From positions 62,001-126,000 of the forward strand of contig NW_027228794.1 of assembly GCF_019399895.1 (NCBI RefSeq): DNA of 64,000 bases. Direction: 5' to 3'. The notes under the pieces are model-generated. The model was given only the letters and a program-made list of their open reading frames with translations. It ran no database searches and was not told the origin of the DNA. Of this stretch, positions 17,633 to 26,814 are shown piece after piece. Positions within the stretch are counted from its first letter, which is position 1. Each line of letters opens with the position of its first letter. This DNA is from Cardiocondyla obscurior. Taxonomy: Eukaryota > Arthropoda > Insecta > Hymenoptera > Formicidae. Position numbers and translations under genes: made by a program.

Positions 17633-18052
17633 ATGTGCCCGCCGAGTCAGGTTAATTACTGTAGAGTCAACGAAAAAAACTACGCGTTATTAAATCTAAC
17701 TGCTACTAGATCAGAGTGGATAGCGAACGCTTGCTGTGTCCATAAAATATACCGACGACATCGCGAAACTCGTGAGTTATACTGTCTCGGTTGTGCACCT
17801 TTAATAGACTCTTTCAAATCCAACTTTGTGCACGTTGTCGATCATTACCTGTATTTCGGAAACGCTCCTAGTACATTAAAGTGTCGCGAGTGTAGAATAA
17901 AATTAGAGCTGTCGGAAGCTTATAGAAATTGTGGCATTTGCCCCTTAGTTCATCGCGATTTTGTACGTTATCTTGAATTAAGCGGAGATACAGTATATTT
18001 GCTAGGAGAACCAGTAGAAATATTCATCGATCATATGGGGAGCGAATCTTAG
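17633..18052 (+). CDS. Gene B, copy 4: cysteine-rich probable zinc-binding protein, paralogue of C
   Basis: The protein has 139 residues. Conserved positions are Trp29, Cys35, CX2C at 51/54 (CLGC), His71, CX2C at 84/87 (CREC), CX2C at 100/103 (CGIC), and a hydrophobic C-terminus (GEPVEIFI). Between ligands the spacing is CX2C-X16-H-X12-CX2C-X12-CX2C, exactly as in gene C, so B and C arose by duplication. The middle basic segment (KIYRRHRETR) could contact nucleic acid. No database family is recognised by eye. It lies 18 nt after gene A and 13 nt before gene C, consistent with one transcript. Confidence 0.72.
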   Translation: MCPPSQVNYCRVNEKNYALLNLTATRSEWIANACCVHKIYRRHRETRELYCLGCAPLIDSFKSNFVHVVDHYLYFGNAPSTLKCRECRIKLELSEAYRNCGICPLVHRDFVRYLELSGDTVYLLGEPVEIFIDHMGSES

Positions 18053-18065
18053 TAGAAGCACATAG

Positions 18066-18494
18066 ATGTGTCTAAATCGTCTTCGTCCTCGAATGCCCAT
18101 TAACACAGCTCCCTTGGGATTAACCAGAGCAATTATCAATTGGTTGCTCCAAGCTAGGTGCGAGATCAGATACCGTCACTTCGAACAAAAGGTTACGCGT
18201 CTCCCCTTCTGCCGTAGATGCATGCTTAATTCCGGATACCCGACTTCAGAATTTGACTACGTACCGTCTCATCGCATTCTTATCGGAATACGTAGCGGAG
18301 AATATGAATGTAGCAATTGTGGTGTTTTAATAGCAGATTCGAATAATATCCGACATTGCCCCTTGTGTATAGAAACGATAGATCGTTTTCTAGATTATCT
18401 CGACGAGAATCCGGAAGATCAACCATATTTAGATAGTGAACCGACTATAATCACTATTGTATACCGGAGATTACCAGTGCCAGATGCCCCATAA
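18066..18494 (+). CDS. Gene C, copy 4: cysteine-rich probable zinc-binding protein
   Basis: The protein has 142 residues. Trp26, Cys32, CX2C at 49/52 (CRRC), His69, CX2C at 82/85 (CSNC) and CX2C at 98/101 (CPLC) match the positions of gene B one for one. After the last pair come an acidic DEN-type stretch and a conserved QPYLDSEPTIITI segment before the C-terminal VYRRLPVPDAP. The sequence between ligands has changed widely from B while the ligands held, which is the pattern expected from selection on a metal-binding fold. Other copies in the window keep the same frame. Function unknown. Confidence 0.72.
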   Translation: MCLNRLRPRMPINTAPLGLTRAIINWLLQARCEIRYRHFEQKVTRLPFCRRCMLNSGYPTSEFDYVPSHRILIGIRSGEYECSNCGVLIADSNNIRHCPLCIETIDRFLDYLDENPEDQPYLDSEPTIITIVYRRLPVPDAP

Positions 18495-18642
18495 ATTGTA
18501 AAATTAATATTTCGTGGTCCGAGCGAATAAGAGAACCCCTTGATTGGAAGCCGCAACACGCTGAACTTTTTTGATCCCATAAATGCCTAAGACCCGCGGT
18601 TCGAAATTGTTTTAAAACATCCGCAATCGCCGGGACGTAACA

Positions 18643-19204
18643 GGTAATAAGAAAATGCGAACACGTTACGCGCCAGACATAAACATCTTTCCCAACACCG
18701 GTAATATAAGTAAAAAAGATGATAAAAAAATATGTGAAACGATAACCGACATTCAAGCGCGCATCAGACATAAATATCTTACCCGAATCAAGTAACATAA
18801 ATTAAAACGATGCTCGCTTAGATTTAGATGCTTTTTTGAGTGACGATTATAATAACAAATATGCGGATAGCGGCGTATCAGATATATCAGATAGCAACTT
18901 TATTTCAAACAATCAGTCCAACAACAAAATATTTAATAATGTTAATATACCGTACCAGTTTCCAAATCATTACATGACCATAATAAGAAACACGCGAAAC
19001 AATATTTTATATCGAAAAAATAGTTTGGTAATATTTATCTAGAAAACCGGACAACCATGCGATTAATGGGCTAAAGTGTTAAAACAAAACTTAATTTTAC
19101 CGAAAATCAATGAGCCCACGATTGGACAAGCGCGTTTAGTACCGTATATAAATAAATATATTAATTATTAACTTAACCTAAAAAATTATTCACTGTATCG
19201 CAAA
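18643..19204 (+). pseudogene. Retroelement coding remnant, part 2 (end of 25-aa repeats and downstream)
   Basis: The repeat frame resumes with KKMRTRYAPDINIFPNTGNI and reaches a stop near 18796. A second frame from about 18808 to 19042 reads an Asn- and Ser-rich segment (FLSDDYNNKYADSGVSDISD). From about 18985 to 19204 the DNA matches 24940-25100, upstream of the integrase relic; the shared phrase codes NIYLEN-TTMRL. So this is a second, shorter relic of the same retroelement. Copy 5 interrupts it at 19205. Confidence 0.5.
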
Positions 19205-19300
19205 TGTTACGTCTCGGTAGTCGCGGACATCTAAGGCGGAATTGAACAACGGGTTTAGGCAATTACGGGAGTAACAATAATTTAACGAAATAAAATCAAT

Positions 19301-19716
19301 TTACGTTAAGGCAACTTTTTGATATTTAATACAAATAATAGTCGCTTTGCTATTTAAGTAAGGTTGATTCTGCGGATTTTGCTTAAAGTAATTTAAAAAT
19401 AACAATATTGCTTTTTAACACAGTGGGCAATGTCTGATATTTCGCGAATTGCGACAAGCACACCGCAGTTACTGCATTCGTATTTTTTTTTACTTAAGTT
19501 GATGTTGATTTTATGTGATGGTACGTAATAAAAGTCCAAAAAAAGTTGCCCAGATCTAAGCATACACTCTGGCAAAAAAAAAACGCGTTACCTTTTGCTC
19601 ATACAATCAATACCTGGTTACGCAAGTGGCATGAGCTAGCCAGTTATAATTACTCTAGTTAAATCCAACGAAATTTTACAGATGGGTGCACGCGCGCAAG
19701 GTTGCTTTGAACACAT
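19301..19716 (-). pseudogene. Gene C, copy 5
   Basis: The ATG at 19716 and the usual first codons are followed by stops and frameshifts. A segment at 19393-19575 is open and still has the CSNCG pair. The tail motif QPYLNSKATIICIKY is in another frame. The conserved stop is lost and the frame reads on to 19301. Confidence 0.65.
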
Positions 19717-19729
19717 TTATTAATGTAAA

Positions 19730-20149
19730 CTAAACCGTAGTTAAAGTTTCTATAAAAATCTTAACGGAATTGTTTTAAAAAAATATTCTATCTCCACTTA
19801 GGGTTAAACAACGGGAAATATCGCGACGTACTAATCGGCAGTAATCACAATCTTAATACGACTAAAAAATTTCTAAAATTATTTTACAGTGATAGCACCT
19901 TGAAGAATTATAAAAAAGTCCCAAACAAAGATAATGTCCGGTAACGAGAACAAAAATGATTTTAAGTCTATCAGCGTCGAGTGCGCAGGTTAAACAATAA
20001 TTATCGCGAGTTTTGCGATGCCGTCTATATACTTTATGGACACAGCAGGCTGTGTCTAACTATTCAGTTAGCGTATGAGTCAAGTTTAATAGAGCCGTGT
20101 CGCGAGTATTACTAGTGTGCTGTGGCACGGATCGACAGGACAGGCACAT
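19730..20149 (-). pseudogene. Gene B, copy 5
   Basis: It starts MCLSCRSVPQ and has a TAG in place of the Trp codon after the LTE motif. CCVHKVYRRHRKTR and CLTC follow. Ends at a TAG at 19730-19732 after the conserved tail. It is nearest to gene B of copy 3. Confidence 0.7.
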
Positions 20150-20438
20150 TATACATAATGACAGAAATCAAGTTTCATTGATGCAAATAAAATTTAAAAT
20201 ATTCATGCACAAAATTTTACCAAACTTCTACAAGCCAGAAGAAAAAGTAAAGACAACTTTCACTGCGGAGTGCCGAATGACAATAGAACCAAAAAATAAA
20301 AAAATGAAAGTTAGGAAATATTACAGAACAATAGGGTAAAGTGAAAATTAAAAAAAGTTGAGCAAGTCTGAACAAGAATATGCTAGTCTAGTCGGATGTG
20401 ACTTGCGGAGCAGATGCACAAAGAATTAAATGTAACTA

Positions 20439-20738
20439 TTAGTTTGGTTCACCCACTGCTGGCATTTTGACTGTACTTTGCCGTGTTTTTTTTTTGTTCT
20501 TTGATGAAGTTGCAGGATATGGCGTTCTTTCGTAAATGGTTTCCGTACGCCTGCCTGCGGGAATCGCTTTTAGGATGTTGTCTAAGTTCGGCTTTTTCAG
20601 GACCACACTGATTGGTGTCAGGCGGTATTGTAGGTGATTAATGATTTTAAGGTTGCCGCGATATCGTCGATTCAACGCGTGGTAATAAGCCGTAATTTTG
20701 CAAATTTGGAATTTGTGTTTATCTCGTTGTCTAAAAGC
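20439..20738 (-). pseudogene. Gene A, copy 5 (N-terminus replaced by flanking sequence)
   Basis: The frame reads ICKITAYYHALNRRYRGN, PISVVLKKPNLDN and a basic C-terminus to a stop at 20439. The open frame extends upstream to 20813, but codons beyond about 20738 have no match to gene A and come from the flank. The normal start and SRRGG segment are gone. Confidence 0.6.
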
Positions 20739-22366
20739 TAAATCCCAACATCCGCAAGAATTTTGCAAAATACATTTTAGGTTGCCGATAGTAAAAAATA
20801 TTTTATCGACCAAGACTCAACATTTTTCGTTTTGAAAATGAACAATGCCGACACCATGCGCAAACCTCGAGACAATCGTAATAAGCTCAAGCGGTGCCCC
20901 GCTTCGGTGCTAGTCGGATTTAATCAGTTATACAGTGCACATCGTCTGTGCCAGTTTATTCTCTATACCTGTCATTAAGACTTAGTTTTGTGAAAGCGTT
21001 AGCAACACACTTGCAACTCCGCTTAGTTCTATTGTTCTACTTCAAGGATTATTTTCGTGAAACATCCAACGCCTGGAACTACATTTACAGGCCGGTGGTT
21101 ACATTTAAGATTAATTAACGCCTCAAAATATTAATTTTTTTTAACATTAACAACGTAAGTTTTATTCACTTTTTAAACCTAAGAAATTACACTTAAATTA
21201 GCTACCGTGGTCAATTCTATTTTAAATTTAATTTATTTTTGTAAGCTATTGCAATTTAAGTTAAAAATTTAATTGAAACTAATAGTATAAATCTATGACA
21301 ACTTACCTTAAACGCGAATCGATTACCAATTATATTGTACTGTTTTTTATTGCATTAAATATTATAATCAGTGATCGAGTCAACGGTTACACTATTTGGT
21401 CTCTACGTCGTTTAATTTTAAACCTAAATTTAGCGTTAGCATGTCTGTGTGACTTTGCCCCATTAGCACAAACTCTGAGTAATTTATTTTTTTCAAATTT
21501 GTGACATTGATGCGCTAACATTTGCCCTATTGACACTTAACGTTGATGCGCTACTAGTCAGTTTGAGCGTATGCAAATTCGCTCCATATGACTCAACGTC
21601 TATGAATTTTGTTAACAGGCGACAGCGTCTATGTGTTCTCATTTTAAAAAATAAATACACTTTGATTCTATTTGCTTTATAAACGCATTCATATAATTGC
21701 TACTCTGCTGATCCAGTTTATTTTTATTTTCTTCCTTTAATCCGGGTTTGTAAAGTGAAGCAAACGTGTGAGACCCGCCAAGCGAAAGAGTGTTCCAAAG
21801 TGCTACTCCGCTTTATTAGCGACGATATTAAAGCGCTGGACCGCTCCATAAGCGTTAACGTTTGAATTGCTACATTGCTTGAGAGGCGAAAGCGTCCATG
21901 TACTATCAGCAAGACAAGCAATAGCATTGACGAGCGTCTCTCTAGCCCGGCGAATCATACAAATCTTTATTTTACGAACCCATCCAGTTTTGAAGAGCTA
22001 CTCCGCTTCGTGCCGTAACACGATAGCGCTAAAATCGAGGACTGCGCCACAAGCGATTGCTCTGATTACCAAGTCTTTTTATAATTTCTATTATTCTTTT
22101 TATTTCATTACACTGACACAAGCGGCCATACCGCGTTACATAAACACAAATTTTATTAACTTTACACTACACTTACACCAGCAAAAGCTAGCAATAGCTA
22201 TTCCGCTCTTAGACTAAGGCGTTAGCATTCATCTGCTACACCGCCGCTTTCACAACATTACACATCACTTCACAACATTATCCTCAAGCGTGAGCATTTT
22301 AATTGCTAAAATCGCTTATCATATCTTTTTTTTTTTACCTTACAAAATCTGAAATTTAAAACACAG
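20739..22366. other. Unassigned AT-rich DNA, with a degenerate ~200-bp repeat
   Basis: No recognisable gene. Positions about 21690-22240 contain a diverged tandem phrase (GCTACTCCGCTT followed by AGCGATA- and AAAGCGCT-like words) at roughly 200-bp steps near 21800, 22000 and 22195. A 116-codon frame (21867-22217) has no family signature. The stretch 20930-21130 contains ATCAGTTATACAGTGC, which resembles an arthropod initiator and could be the LTR or leader of the retroelement relic, but that is weak. Confidence 0.4.
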
Positions 22367-22662
22367 CCGGCAAACGTAAACGCGCCCGGATAGAATTCTT
22401 GAAAAAAAAAGCAACGGCAGAAAAGGCAAAACTAAAAATACTATTTATTGAAAGCGGAACATTTCTAACACTTTTGCAAATACGACAATTTTAACGATCT
22501 TTGAGACCACCGACTCCGCCAGTAATAGACACAACAGATTTAACTTTAGACGCATCTCCTATTCCAGACACTGCAAAAACTTTTACTATCTTAAACACCC
22601 CAAGATCTTTGACACCAAAAACTAAAAAAATCTTTGAATTTATGGAAATAATTAAAAACTAA
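22367..22662 (+). pseudogene. Degenerate coding remnant interrupted by copy 6
   Basis: The plus strand reads a Lys-rich stretch (KRKRARIEFLKKKATAEKAK) and, after one stop, a Pro- and Thr-rich stretch (RPPTPPVIDTTDLTLDASP) that ends at the copy 6 insertion site. Amino-acid-like composition and length suggest a decayed structural protein, probably from the same retroelement whose integrase relic lies 2.5 kb downstream. No domain can be named. Confidence 0.4.
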
Positions 22663-22781
22663 CAGTTGTTACGTCCCGGTGGTCGCGGGCGTTTATAACG
22701 GTTTCGGACCACGGGTCTAGGCAATAATAAGATCGCGATATTTTGACCGGGTAAAAACTATATTTATTCCGTGGAAACTTT

Positions 22782-23183
22782 TTAATAATCTATAACGATT
22801 ATGGTAGGTTCGTTATCCAAGTACGGCTGCTTGATGCGATTTCGCTCGAGGTAATTCAAAAATAACAGAATAGTTTCTCGACACTTTAAGCACTGCCGGA
22901 CGTTGCGAGAATCAACAATTAAAACGCCACAATTACTACACTTGCGTTTGCCACAATTTAATCCAATAAGTAATTAATGCGAGTGTACGCGGACAAAATC
23001 GGTAATAAGATGTCCGGTTCTACGCATACACCGTTCACAAAATGAAAGACGCGTAATTTTCTGCTTGAAATAACAATATCTGGTTTCACATCAAGCGTGA
23101 GCCAACCAATTAAGAACCAATCTAGTTAAATCTTTGAAATAAACGCGAGCAGGTATCCGTACATGAAGGTGTTGTGGACACAT
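22782..23183 (-). pseudogene. Gene C, copy 6
   Basis: The ATG at 23183 leads into LTRLVLNWLAHA, then a stop, CERC, a second stop after the conserved His, and CSNC and CLKC before the normal end at 22782-22784. Ligand positions are otherwise as in copy 4. Confidence 0.72.
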
Positions 23184-23196
23184 TTATTAAAATAAA

Positions 23197-23610
23197 TTAA
23201 ATAGTAGTCAAACTCTCTATAAATATCTCAACGAGATTATTCTGTAAAAAAACTTGATCGCCGCTGAGATCTAAGTACCAAGAAAAATCGCGATGGACTA
23301 ACCGGCAATAATCGCAATTCAAATAAGGTTCAGAAATCTCTGAAATTAATTTGAAGTCGTGATACTTATGTAAAACGCAGAACGTTTTAAGACAGAGGTA
23401 ATGACCAGTAACAAGAATAAAATTACCTTTGAGTCTATCGACGTTAACTGCGCAAAGTAGGCAATAAATATTACAAGTTTTGCAATAACGCCTGTACAGT
23501 CTGTGTACACAAAGACCGGTCTTTAACCACTTGGTTCGCGTTGAATTTAATAAAACAATGTCACAAATATTATTAGCGCGTTGTGGGGTACGTTGACTGG
23601 GAGGGCACAT
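23197..23610 (-). CDS. Gene B, copy 6 (open, 137 aa, second CX2C pair lost)
   Basis: The frame is complete from MCPPSQ to a normal C-terminus (VEIFIESLTTI). The first pair (CLLC), the conserved His and the last pair (CDYC) are present, but the middle pair reads KYHDF, so both Cys are gone. The protein could be non-functional although the frame is open. The gap to gene C is 13 bp, as in copy 4. A TATTTTGTACTATCCTAG sequence just upstream of the start could be a splice acceptor. Confidence 0.55.
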   Translation of the reverse strand: MCPPSQRTPQRANNICDIVLLNSTRTKWLKTGLCVHRLYRRYCKTCNIYCLLCAVNVDRLKGNFILVTGHYLCLKTFCVLHKYHDFKLISEISEPYLNCDYCRLVHRDFSWYLDLSGDQVFLQNNLVEIFIESLTTI

Positions 23611-23679
23611 TATTTATCCTAGGATAGTACAAAATAAACACACGTATTTAAAATAAGAGTCTAAACGCTATTTAGGAAA

Positions 23680-23955
23680 GTGCATGTAATGCGGTAGGTG
23701 TAAGGTTGACAACACGACCCTCACAACAGAGGTCAAGATAAAAAAATATAAGTAGGCTTTTAAGGTAAGTGCTTGCTAAAAGGGTCGAACACGTAACCCT
23801 CACAGCATGGGTTAGGGTAAAAAAAAAGATTTTGGAATTTTAAGTTAAGTGCTAGCGATGCGGTAGGTAAAGAGTCGAGCACGCGACCTTCACAGCAAGG
23901 GGTAAGGTAAAAATATAAAATAGAGTATTTGTTAGGTTTAAGTGGATACAAATAA
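23680..23955 (-). repeat. Three ~90-bp tandem repeats between genes A and B, copy 6
   Basis: Each unit carries a CCTCACAGCA- or CTTCACAGCA-type phrase (plus strand near 23740, 23808, 23890) followed by AGGTAAAA and ends in TTAAGT-GTGCT. The equivalent region of copy 7 has the same three units. Copies 1 and 4 have only ~18 bp here. A splice-donor-like GTAAGTA lies just upstream at 24013-24007, so this could be an intron. Confidence 0.65.
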
Positions 23956-23986
23956 ATATGGGATAGCGTAGACGCGTGCAACAGAT

Positions 23987-24367
23987 TTAAGAGCGAAAGT
24001 TATTCGTACTTACCCATTCTAGACATTTAAGCTGCTTGGCTTTAGAGTGCCTTCGCTGCGTCTCGATAAACTCAACGTCGCAATGCACGTCCTCCGGGAG
24101 TAGATTCTCGTAGACTTTCCTGCTTGAATCGTCTTTTGGAATGTCTTCTAGGCTTGGCTCCCTCACGATAAAAATGATCGGCGTCAAATGGTATTGCGGG
24201 CGTACGTCGTTCGAATGTTGGTTTAAATCGTAATAATACGCGGTTATCTTTCGATGGTAGATGGTAGTGGGAGTAAGTAGTGGGAGGAGCGGCGTTCGGC
24301 GCTGCCGGCCGCCTGAAAGTAGAACGATGGTGATGGGAATAGCGGCGTTCGGCGCTGCGGGCCGCAT
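23987..24367 (-). CDS. Gene A, copy 6 (N-terminus derived from leader)
   Basis: The open 126-codon frame has a standard gene A body from KITAYYYDLNQHSND to its end. The first ~40 codons come from the GC-rich leader repeats (MRPAAPNAAIPITIV) through a deletion that joined leader to gene A at about 24255. The usual MTNSK basic start is absent. Whether this fused start is used is unknown. The GTAAGTA heptamer (24013-24007) is near the 3' end. Confidence 0.45.
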   Translation of the reverse strand: MRPAAPNAAIPITIVLLSGGRQRRTPLLPLLTPTTIYHRKITAYYYDLNQHSNDVRPQYHLTPIIFIVREPSLEDIPKDDSSRKVYENLLPEDVHCDVEFIETQRRHSKAKQLKCLEWVSTNNFRS

Positions 24368-24614
24368 GGAAATGGAAGCCTCTGTAGGCGGGAATAAAGT
24401 TAGACTACTGATTTTTAGCGTTGGCGTGAATAATGCTAAGCTACTAAATATAACGTTGGCGCAACTAATGTTATACTACGCATGGGCAAAGTGATATAAA
24501 TTTATATATGTCTTACTTTCTACGCATTACATACTTGAATATTAGATTATTCTTAAATGTATTTGCAAAAATATTTTTATAAAATACATGTTATTTGACG
24601 GGACGTAACACAGT

Positions 24615-25069
24615 TTATCATTAATTACCTCTAAATTCTCTTTTGAGATTAAACACAAAAAACAGATAATCAATTAAATTACAAAAAAACTTTGTCCGTA
24701 AAAAGTACAATAAATAAGCAATTATTTTAATAAAATTCAGTTTTAATTTTATTTGTTATAACATTGATTTTATTCCGAACAAAATCAGTGACGTTCTTGC
24801 CAATTCCCGAGCTATCGCCGGTGTATGCAAATAGGCTCAAAAATAAATAAGGAGATCGGCTTGCGTTGTAGAACCGAGGTATCTGAAGCGAGAGTAAAAC
24901 AAAGCGTAGTGTTCCCCGAGATGCAACACGACGTGACAGTAATATTTATCTAGAAAACTGGACAACCATGCGACTTAAAAGCAAAGTAAAAGCAGAATTC
25001 GATTTTGCCAAAAATTAACAAGCCGACGGTTAAACCAGCGCGTCTTATACTATACAAAAATAGACATTA
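24615..25069. other. Retroelement relic upstream of the integrase, no open frame
   Basis: The stretch to about 24800 is AT-rich with no feature seen. From about 24940 it matches 18985-19204 and codes in one frame for NIYLEN-TTMRL with stops. This shared segment ties the two relics together. Confidence 0.5.
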
Positions 25070-25947
25070 TTGTTATAACTTTTTTAAATAAATCATCTAC
25101 TGTATTACAAAAAAATAGCGTTAAAGATGCAATCTTATTTTTATACGATGTAGTAAAAGAAATCAGCATTTCCGATTTTTCAATCACTAAAGGAGACGTC
25201 GGTAACATACTTTGAAAAACCGTTGATAAGTACTTTGACGATACATTCCAAGGAATGGAAACAACAATTACAATTTGTTTAAATAAAATTGTCTTACCTC
25301 TTAAAAATTGTTGAGAAAATATAAAAAAGTACCACGCTTCTTTTCTCAAAGGCCATAAGAAAGTTACAAAAATTTTTAGACTAATCCGCAAAAAATATAC
25401 GTGACCGTAACTAAAGCGCGACGTAGAGTGAGTAATTAGGTATTGCAATAACTATAAAAAAAAAAACTTATTTGTGTTAAAGCCAAACAACCAATGGTAC
25501 TTACAAACACCTTCGACAATGCATTTAATATAATATCTATAGACATGGGTCTATTACCGGTGTTAGAAAACGGAAACGCGTATATATTCAACTATACAAG
25601 ATTTACTAACAAAATATTTTGTTGCAATACCATTGCAAAAATCCGGCGTTTTAGACGTTGCAGATGCGCTAATAATAAATTTACATGCGTGTATGGTGCT
25701 TCAAAAGCCCTGCTATCCGATCAAAAAAGTCACTTTTTAAATAGCCTAATGCGAGCCATAGCGAGAAAATTTAAAAATCCACTTACAAAACCACAGCCTA
25801 CCGATCACAGTCTAATGGTTTGGTAGAACGGGCTTACCATGTTTTATGGGAATACCTAAAGCAAATTGTTGAAGAAAAATTAAATTAAGATAAACACCTC
25901 GAACTTGCAAATTTTTCTTATAACACCAGTGTTCACGAAAGCATTGG
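25070..25947 (+). pseudogene. Gypsy-like (Ty3-type) integrase relic, interrupted by copy 7
   Basis: Integrase joins retroelement DNA to the chromosome. In shifting plus-strand frames the relic shows the end of an H2C2 zinc-binding region (FLKGHKKVTKIFRLIRKKY), a core start FNIISIDMG with the first Asp, a second Asp in LLSDQKSHF, and the third acidic residue in NGLVERAYH, followed by a conserved NTSVHESIG phrase. At least four frameshifts and several stops show it is dead. Copy 7 begins directly after that phrase (25948), so the rest of the gene is missing or displaced. The largest unbroken piece is 25494-25826. Confidence 0.75.
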
Positions 25948-26041
25948 TGTTACGTCCCGGTAGTCGCGGACGTCTAAGACGGATTCGGACCACGAGCCTA
26001 GGCAATGAAATCGCAATATTTCGACCGGGTAAAAACTGGAT

Positions 26042-26339
26042 TTATTCCGCGGAAATTCTTTGATAATTTATAACAATTATGGTAGGTTTGTTATCCAAGT
26101 ACGGCTGTTCAATTGGATTTGCTTGAGGTAATACGCGAGCGTACGCGGACGAAGTAAGTAATAGGGTGTCCGGTTCTACGCATACACCGTTCACAAAAAA
26201 GGAGACGCGTAATTTTCTGCTCGAAGTAACGATATCTAATCTCACATCAAGCGTAAGCTAACAAATTAAAAATTAATCTAATTGAATCTTTGGAATAAAC
26301 GCGAGCAGGTATCCGTACACGAAAATGTCGTTGACACAT
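26042..26339 (-). pseudogene. Gene C, copy 7 (internal deletion)
   Basis: The ATG at 26339 and early codons are followed by a stop. After CERC-like codons in a shifted frame, about 100 bp covering the middle and last CX2C pairs are deleted, joining directly to the EQPYLDNKPTIIVI tail. The tail reads past the usual stop to 26042. Confidence 0.7.
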
Positions 26340-26354
26340 TTATTAAAATGAATT

Positions 26355-26741
26355 GAATGGTAGTTAGACTTTTTATAAATATCTTGACGGGATTATTCTG
26401 AAGAGACTTAATCATTGCTGAGATTTAAATACCAAGAAAAATTACGATGGACTAACCGGCAATGATCGCAATTTAAATAAGGTTCAAAACACTTTAAAGT
26501 TAATCTGCAACCGTAACATTTTTGTAAAACGCGGAACGTTCCAAGACAAAGGTAATAATTAGTAACAAGAGTAAAACTACCTTTAAGTCTATTGACGTTA
26601 ACTGCACAAAATAGGCAATAAATATTACGAGTTTCGTGGTAACGCCTGTACAATTCATGTACGCAAATACCGGTTTCCAATCACTCGATTCGCGTTAGAT
26701 TTAATAAAGCAGTGTCACAAATATTGACTGAAAGAGCACAT
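26355..26741 (-). pseudogene. Gene B, copy 7
   Basis: A frameshift soon after the start (ATG at 26741) puts the LLNLTR segment out of frame. A 90-codon piece (26408-26680) carries CVHELYRRYHETR, CLFC, CYGC and CDHC and then ends at a premature stop after the NLSND motif. The normal stop is also lost. Confidence 0.7.
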
Positions 26742-26814
26742 TATACATCTTAGGATAGTATAAAATAAACACACGTATTCAAAATAGGAGTCTAGACGCT
26801 ATTTATAAAAATGC

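Larger units (their letters stand above)
16457..18642 (+). mobile_element. TGTTACG element copy 4: most complete, three open genes (2186 bp)
   Basis: Starts TGTTACGACCCC at 16457, ends CGGGACGTAACA at 18642, and is flanked by perfect 4-bp duplications GGTA (16453-16456 and 18643-18646). Content: leader (16457-17302), genes A, B, C in tight head-to-tail order, and a ~150-bp tail. No transposase, integrase or RT is encoded, so it must be moved in trans if at all. Termini of the TGTTA type with 4-bp duplications are known from gypsy-type LTR elements and Ginger DNA transposons. Intact genes and perfect duplications suggest recent insertion. Confidence 0.88.
19205..20738 (-). mobile_element. TGTTACG element copy 5 (5'-truncated, decayed)
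   Basis: On the minus strand this ends with CCGAGACGTAACA at 19205 and contains gene C, gene B, a spacer like that of copy 3 and gene A. Homology stops within the first codons of gene A at about 20738, so the leader and 5' terminus are missing. Every gene is broken. It is closest to copy 3 in gene and spacer sequence. Confidence 0.78.
22667..24610 (-). mobile_element. TGTTACG element copy 6 (1944 bp)
   Basis: Both ends are present: TGTTACGTCCCGTC (minus strand, from 24610) and CCGGGACGTAACA (at 22667). Flanking CAGT at 22663-22666 and 24611-24614 is a perfect 4-bp target duplication. Order on the minus strand: short leader, gene A, ~375-bp spacer with tandem repeats, gene B (open), gene C (broken). 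The leader has lost about 0.45 kb, including the twin hairpins, and is fused directly to gene A. Confidence 0.88.

Noticed and set aside
16457..18642. Copy 4 as a simple solo LTR
   Set aside because: TG...CA ends and a 4-bp duplication fit, but three conserved genes with constrained cysteines within an LTR would be exceptional. It is kept only as an alternative in the discussion of the ends.
18454..18798. 114-codon minus-strand frame over the copy 4 tail
   Set aside because: It is antisense, crosses the element border at 18642 and therefore cannot be an ancestral gene.
21867..22217. 116-codon frame
   Set aside because: It has no recognised domain, lies over a degenerate tandem repeat, and there is no second copy to test conservation. 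It is mentioned only in the region note.
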